Positions 59,901 to 64,000 of a DNA stretch of 64,000 nucleotides are shown here, piece after piece. Numbering within the stretch: position 1 is the stretch's first letter; each line of letters begins with the position of its first letter. The notes under the pieces were generated by a model. The model ran no database searches. It saw only the letters and a program-made list of their open reading frames with translations, and had not been told where the DNA came from. The position numbers were made by a program, and so were the translations under genes. Source of the DNA: Roseiarcus sp963709655. Its GTDB lineage: Bacteria > Pseudomonadota > Alphaproteobacteria > Rhizobiales > Beijerinckiaceae. The stretch is taken from positions 258,789 through 322,788 of the forward strand of contig CAVPXF010000023.1 in the NCBI GenBank assembly GCA_963709655.1, given 5' to 3'.

Positions 59901-61911
59901 CCCAACTTGCGCGGTTTGGGGGCGGATTTCGCAATTTTGCGCGAGCTGGCATGAATGAGATCAAGTAGTTGCAGCATCGGCGAGGCGGATTCCAGCGTGT
60001 AGTGGCGACCTTGGGTATTTTCTGGGGAGCCATTGTGGGTTCAGATGGCGCATGTACTTGCGCCATACGATTCGCAAGAAGGACGGCAAGGTTCATCGCT
60101 ATTGGACCTTGGTGCGCAGCGTTCGTGTTGGACGGCGGGTGATCCAGCAGACGGTCGCGCAGCTTGGCGAGCTCGACGAGCGCGGACGGATCGAGGCGCG
60201 CTCTCTGGCGCGCCGGCTGATCGGCGCTCCTGAAGAAGCGCCGCTTTTTTATGACGGCAGCCAACACTTGACGGCGCCCGTTCGATTGAAAGGCGTCCGT
60301 GTTGAGCGCTCACGCCGGTTTGGCGATGTGTATCTGGCGCTCGCTTTGCGGCGCGGGGTGGGACTCGAAGAGTTGTGCCGGCGACTGCTTCCGGTGGGTC
60401 AGGAACGCGTCGACTGGGCGAAAATGGCGGCGGTGCTGGTGACGGCTCGCTTCTGCGAGCCTTCGAGCGAGTTGCACATTGCCGAGGATTGGTATGGCCG
60501 AACGGCGCTTGGCGATCTGCTGCAACTCGGCGAAGAGGAGGTCAACAAGGATCGGCTCTATCGCGCGCTCGATCGCTTGCTCGCGCACAAGAGCGCCCTG
60601 GAAGCGCATTTGTCTGAGCGATGCGGAGAGCTTTTCGCAGTCGACAACGAGGTGTTGCTCTACGACGTCACCAGCACCTATTTCGAGGGGCAGGCCGAAG
60701 CGAACCCGCAGGCGCAGCGCGGCTATTCCCGCGATCATCGCCCCGATTGCGCGCAAGTGTGCATCGCCCTTGTCGTGACGTTCGACGGCTTTCCGCTCGG
60801 CTACGAGGTGTTCGCCGGCAACACTCACGACTCCCAGACCTTGCAGACGATCGTGGCGACGATGGAGGCGCGGCATGGCGTGCTGGGGCGTGTGTGGATC
60901 GCCGACCGCGGCATGGCCAGCGCCGAGAATCTGGCGTGGCTGCGTGAGACAGGCAGGCGCTACATTATCGGCGCGCCGAAGTCGGAGCTGAAGAAGTTCC
61001 GCTCCGAACTTGCCCGTCGAGAGGACTGGCGCGCGGTGCGCGAAGGCGTCGAGGTCAAGCTAGCGCGCCATCCCGAAACCGACGAGACGGTGATCCTGTG
61101 CCGCTCTGCCGACCGGCGCAGCAAAGAGCATGCGATGCACGACAAGTTCTCTCGCCGGATCGAGCAGGCGCTCGAACGCCTCTCGGCTCGCCTTGCGCGC
61201 GCCAAGAAACCGCGCGACGCGGCGAGAGTGAACCGACAGATCGGCCGCATCCTCCAGCAAAACCAGCGCGCCGCCGCTCGCTTCACGATCGTCTTGGAGC
61301 CTGACGGCTGCCCGGCGGGCTTTCGCCTCCACGTCGATCACGACGCCTCGTTCGATGATTGGTCTGCGCTGTCGGAGGGCGCCTATCTCTTGCGCTCGAA
61401 CATCAGCGATTGGAGCGACCAACAGCTCTGGAAGGCCTACATCCAACTCACTCAGGCCGAGGCCGCTTTTCGCATTCAAAAGGATCGGCTGAACCTGCGG
61501 CCGATCTGGCATCAGCGCGAGGACCGCGTCCAGGCTCACATCCTCGTTTGCTTCCTCGCCTTCGTGCTCTGGAAGAGCCTCGAGATGTGGCAGCAGCGCG
61601 CCGGCCTCGGCAACGCGCCGCTCACCATCCTCGGAGAGCTTGCGCGCATTCAGTCCCATGACATTGACTTGCCGACCACAACGCACGGCGAGATCCGGCT
61701 GCGTTGCATCGCCCAGCCCGACGATGCTCAGGCGGCGCTCCTTGATCGCCTCGGCATGGTCTTGCCCAAGCGCATGCGCCCTCTCGAAAACCACCCGCCG
61801 ATTTTCGCCCTCAGCGCCTGAACTGCCTTCCTCAACCAGAAATGTAGTGACGACTTTTCGTCTAAGGTCTTGATTTGCCTAGATCGCACCCCCAATTCTG
61901 CGCAAGTTGGG
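59901..61911 (+). mobile_element. IS1634-family insertion sequence (about 2.01 kb)
   Basis: The left end reads CCCAACTTGCGCGGTTTGGG. The right end, read inward on the other strand, is CCCAACTTGCGCAGAATTGG, so 12 terminal bases are identical, followed by a similar G-rich stretch. The flanks are CTAA on the left and CTAG on the right, a possible imperfect short target duplication. It contains one intact transposase gene. Confidence 0.75.
60052..61821 (+). CDS. IS1634-family transposase 1 (589 aa)
   Basis: This is a DDE transposase of the IS4 superfamily. It starts MYLRHTIRKKDGKVHRYWTL, the typical IS1634 opening. The catalytic regions are LLYDVTSTYFEGQAEANPQ (first Asp), RVWIADRGMASAENL (second Asp) and IQLTQAEAAFRIQKDRLNLRPIWHQREDRVQAHILVCFLAF (Glu). 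GYSRDHRPDCAQVCIALVV and YEVFAGNTHDSQTL are also conserved. Length is normal and no frame breaks are seen. Confidence 0.92.
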   Translation: MYLRHTIRKKDGKVHRYWTLVRSVRVGRRVIQQTVAQLGELDERGRIEARSLARRLIGAPEEAPLFYDGSQHLTAPVRLKGVRVERSRRFGDVYLALALRRGVGLEELCRRLLPVGQERVDWAKMAAVLVTARFCEPSSELHIAEDWYGRTALGDLLQLGEEEVNKDRLYRALDRLLAHKSALEAHLSERCGELFAVDNEVLLYDVTSTYFEGQAEANPQAQRGYSRDHRPDCAQVCIALVVTFDGFPLGYEVFAGNTHDSQTLQTIVATMEARHGVLGRVWIADRGMASAENLAWLRETGRRYIIGAPKSELKKFRSELARREDWRAVREGVEVKLARHPETDETVILCRSADRRSKEHAMHDKFSRRIEQALERLSARLARAKKPRDAARVNRQIGRILQQNQRAAARFTIVLEPDGCPAGFRLHVDHDASFDDWSALSEGAYLLRSNISDWSDQQLWKAYIQLTQAEAAFRIQKDRLNLRPIWHQREDRVQAHILVCFLAFVLWKSLEMWQQRAGLGNAPLTILGELARIQSHDIDLPTTTHGEIRLRCIAQPDDAQAALLDRLGMVLPKRMRPLENHPPIFALSA

Positions 61912-61923
61912 CTAGCCCAACTT
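61904..61923. repeat. Exact 20-bp palindrome at the IS1634 right end
   Basis: AAGTTGGGCT and AGCCCAACTT are exact inverted copies. The left half is the end of the first IS1634-type element. The right half (CCCAACTTCCG) looks like the start of a second, related end, as if two ends abut head to head. Confidence 0.6.
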
Positions 61924-61973
61924 CCGTACTTTTCCAAGCAGAGTACTTTTATTTCAATAAGATAGGGCATTTG

Positions 61974-63830
61974 TTAGTCACTATGGACTGGGGTCCATGT
62001 CTGTTGCGGCTTCATGATGCGCGGTGAGAGGTCGAGGGAGCGGTAGAGGTCGAGGACGTCGGGCTCCGGGGTTGCGGCCTTGCGGATGGGCAGGCAGGAG
62101 CCGTTGTCGGCTGGCAGGACGATGGTGCAGATTTGGTGGCTCTTGAGAGTGTCGCGCACGGTCGGCCAGGAGGAATGGATGCCCTGGTCGAGCAAGGTCC
62201 TCTCGATGGCGATCAACAGATGGTAGGCGAGCACGCAGAGAAAGATGTGGGCTTCGGTGCGGCGCTCGGAGTGATGGAAGATCGGCCGCTCGGCGAGCGG
62301 CGATTTCATATCGCGGAAGGCGTTCTCGGCGCGGCTCAGCAGGATGTAGATGCGCCAGAGTTCGTCGCCTGAGAGATCGTTGCGGTCAGTCTTGATCAGA
62401 TAGCAGCCGTCGAGCCGTTCGGCCTTGGCATGCTTGTCGGCATTGAACTGTGCTTGGAGGGTCGCGGTCTGCGCGTCGTAGGAGAGATCGAAGTAGCGCG
62501 CGACGCGGGGGTAGCGCTCCTTCAAGCGTCCGATCGCCTGGTTGACTTTCTCGGCCTTGACCAGGTTCTTCTCGGCGACGCGCTTGGCGAGCCTGTCGAG
62601 ATCCGCGCGCAGCCGCCCTTCCTGCTTGGTGCGGATGGCGCGGTCCTTGGCGATGCGCTGCTCGCTGCGGCACAGCGCGTAGGTCTTTCCGCCGTCGACG
62701 CGGGTCTTGACCTCGATCGTGGTCTTCTTCTGTGCCGGGTTGAGCGGCGAAGGCTGGCGCAGCACCGGGGCGAAGCCGTCGGTGTCCTCGAGGTCGGCCA
62801 GCCAGCGGTCACGCTCGGGCTGGCGGCTGGCGACGACATAGTGCAGCTTGCGGTCCGTGATCTCGGCGAGGTTGTCGTCGAAGGCCATGCCGCGGTCGAC
62901 CACCACGGTTGCGCCTTGCCGCAGGCCGGCGCGCTCGGCGAGGCGATCGAGCATGGCGGCAAGCGTCGTGCGGTCCTGGGTGTTGCCGGCGAACACCTCG
63001 TGGGTGATCGGAAAGCCCTCCCGGCTAACCACGAGGCCAACCACGACCTGCTTGCAGTCGGCGCGGTGATCGCGTGAGTAGCCGCGCTTGGCCTTGCCGT
63101 TGCGGGCACACTCGCCCTCGAAGTAGGTCGAGGTGAGATCGTAGAGATAGATCGTTGCGTCGAGATTGAACAGGCTGCGCTCACGCGCAACCAGCGCCGC
63201 CTCGATTGTCGCGCGGTGCGGATAAAGCTTGTCGAGCACCCCGTAGAGCGGGTCTTCCGTCAACCCACCGAAGTCGACGGCGAGAATGTCGGCGAGTGCG
63301 GTGCGCCGGATCCAATCCGGCATGGCGTGTTCGGAGCACGGCGCGATCAAGCGATTGAGCGCCATCGCACAGGCCAGCCGTTGCGCGGTGGCGGACAGTC
63401 CGCAGTCGCGCAGAATATGGTCGAGGCCGAGGCGCTGCCAGAACTGATGGCCGACGTGGACCGGGCCGGCTTCACGGTGGCGCTCGGTGGTGACGCGGGA
63501 GGGATCGACCTTGATCAACGCTCCAGGGGCCGTCCGCGACAACGACGGCGCCGGCGTAACTTCGCCGCGGTCGGCGCGTCTTGCCCGCACCCGCCGGACA
63601 ATGTCGGCGACTTCGCCATCAGCGGCGTCGAGCAGATCGTCTTGGCCGATGAGCGCATCTTCGATTTTGCGCGCGAGCTTGAGCCATTCCGCGCGCGGTC
63701 GCGGGCTCAGGTCGCCGAGCGAGCAGACCGTCTTCTGGCGCGGGCCCTTGGCGGTGTGGACGGACTCCACCAGCACATAATTGGTGTACGTCTTGCCCTT
63801 GTACCCCCGAATCGACTTGCGGATGTACAT
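61974..63830 (-). CDS. IS1634-family transposase 2 (618 aa)
   Basis: This second, clearly different IS1634-type transposase starts MYIRKSIRGYKGKTYTNYVLVESV. Catalytic regions are IYLYDLTSTYFEGECARNG, ATVVVDRGMAFDDNL and LLSRAENAFRDMKSPLAERPIFHHSERRTEAHIFLCVLAYHL. It is on the opposite strand to the first transposase. The stop codon lies inside TTAGTCACTAT (61974-61984), and the same 11-mer recurs upstream of the gene at 63884-63894. The word is nearly palindromic, so it may mark both ends of the element. Confidence 0.9.
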   Translation of the reverse strand: MYIRKSIRGYKGKTYTNYVLVESVHTAKGPRQKTVCSLGDLSPRPRAEWLKLARKIEDALIGQDDLLDAADGEVADIVRRVRARRADRGEVTPAPSLSRTAPGALIKVDPSRVTTERHREAGPVHVGHQFWQRLGLDHILRDCGLSATAQRLACAMALNRLIAPCSEHAMPDWIRRTALADILAVDFGGLTEDPLYGVLDKLYPHRATIEAALVARERSLFNLDATIYLYDLTSTYFEGECARNGKAKRGYSRDHRADCKQVVVGLVVSREGFPITHEVFAGNTQDRTTLAAMLDRLAERAGLRQGATVVVDRGMAFDDNLAEITDRKLHYVVASRQPERDRWLADLEDTDGFAPVLRQPSPLNPAQKKTTIEVKTRVDGGKTYALCRSEQRIAKDRAIRTKQEGRLRADLDRLAKRVAEKNLVKAEKVNQAIGRLKERYPRVARYFDLSYDAQTATLQAQFNADKHAKAERLDGCYLIKTDRNDLSGDELWRIYILLSRAENAFRDMKSPLAERPIFHHSERRTEAHIFLCVLAYHLLIAIERTLLDQGIHSSWPTVRDTLKSHQICTIVLPADNGSCLPIRKAATPEPDVLDLYRSLDLSPRIMKPQQTWTPVHSD

Positions 63831-63883
63831 GACCCACTAACAATCATAGAAGCGCCGTGAATGCAAGGAATAGGTAGCATATT

Positions 63884-63894
63884 TTAGTCACTAT
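63884..63894. repeat. TTAGTCACTAT, possible IS end or target duplication (second copy)
   Basis: This 11-mer matches 61974-61984 exactly and in the same orientation. The two copies bracket the second IS1634-type transposase at a distance of 1,910 bases. Because TAGTxACTA is its own inverse except for the centre base, it can act as direct or inverted repeat. Confidence 0.5.
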
Positions 63895-64000
63895 TTTGAA
63901 ACCGTGCACGCCGCCTTCCAAACGCCTCAGGCATTTCCAATGACTTAGATATCCTCGTGAGGTCGCCCGACTGAAAAATCAGTCGCCCACGCCGGAAGTT
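63895..64000. other. Right edge of window, no feature seen
   Basis: Nothing can be assigned in the last 106 bases. A short stem, CGACTGA-aaaa-TCAGTCG (63968-63985), is present. Confidence 0.3.

Noticed and set aside
1..64000. CRISPR arrays, tRNA or rRNA genes
   Set aside because: No regularly spaced repeat-spacer pattern, no tRNA cloverleaf and no rRNA-like stretch was recognised on reading both strands; the tandem repeats found have no unique spacers of array size.

Overview
The window is high-GC DNA from an alphaproteobacterium. I infer the order Hyphomicrobiales from the gene content: PRC-barrel protein, PEP-CTERM protein, DUF882 peptidase, LuxR, OmpR and NtrC regulators, Kup, and intergenic palindromes of rhizobial type. 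The family cannot be fixed from this sequence. No tRNA, rRNA or CRISPR array was seen.

Layout. 1-0.5 kb: 5' end of rplJ and its leader (minus strand). 1.0-4.3 kb: a minus-strand RiPP-like operon of lower GC, with a subtilisin-like peptidase, a 69-aa PCGGC protein, a PatG C-terminal-domain protein and three small Cys-containing peptides that share a PGFxAExSLY leader motif. It is bracketed by 57-bp direct repeats, one of them inside the rplJ leader. 5-15.5 kb: PRC-barrel protein, PEP-CTERM protein, LuxR regulator, M23 peptidase, hybrid histidine kinase, an alcohol dehydrogenase/enolase-superfamily pair and an HD phosphohydrolase. 15.8-23.1 kb: a broken AEC carrier, an extradiol dioxygenase-like gene, a broken GH99-like gene, a cytochrome-like protein, DUF433, an ABC1 kinase and a VOC protein.

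23.2-27.8 kb: a second RiPP locus of linear azol(in)e type. It has a Gly/Cys-rich precursor with 18 Cys, a fused leader-binding/YcaO cyclodehydratase and a SagB-type dehydrogenase. 27.9-38.2 kb: oligoendopeptidase F, an NtrC-like regulator, an L,D-transpeptidase, a DUF882 peptidase and a secreted beta-propeller. 38.3-48.2 kb: DoxX, WrbA, a nitroreductase, a methyltransferase, LysR, a complete sugar ABC transporter and an arylamine N-acetyltransferase. 48.3-57.7 kb: a GNAT/DUF1778 toxin-antitoxin pair, Kup, a DegP protease, a coupled regulator/cyclic-nucleotide-binding/metallopeptidase operon and an HNH nuclease. 57.9-64 kb: an insertion-sequence cluster (one IS66-type and two IS1634-type transposases).

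Two points matter for any reader. First, the two RiPP loci, about 20 kb apart, are the most interesting biology. Their products are unknown and neither carries an obvious exporter or immunity gene. Second, nine otherwise well-conserved genes are each interrupted by one or two single-base frameshifts with no other decay. This looks more like residual indel errors in the assembly than nine independent gene losses, so 'pseudogene' here mostly means 'reading frame broken in this sequence'.
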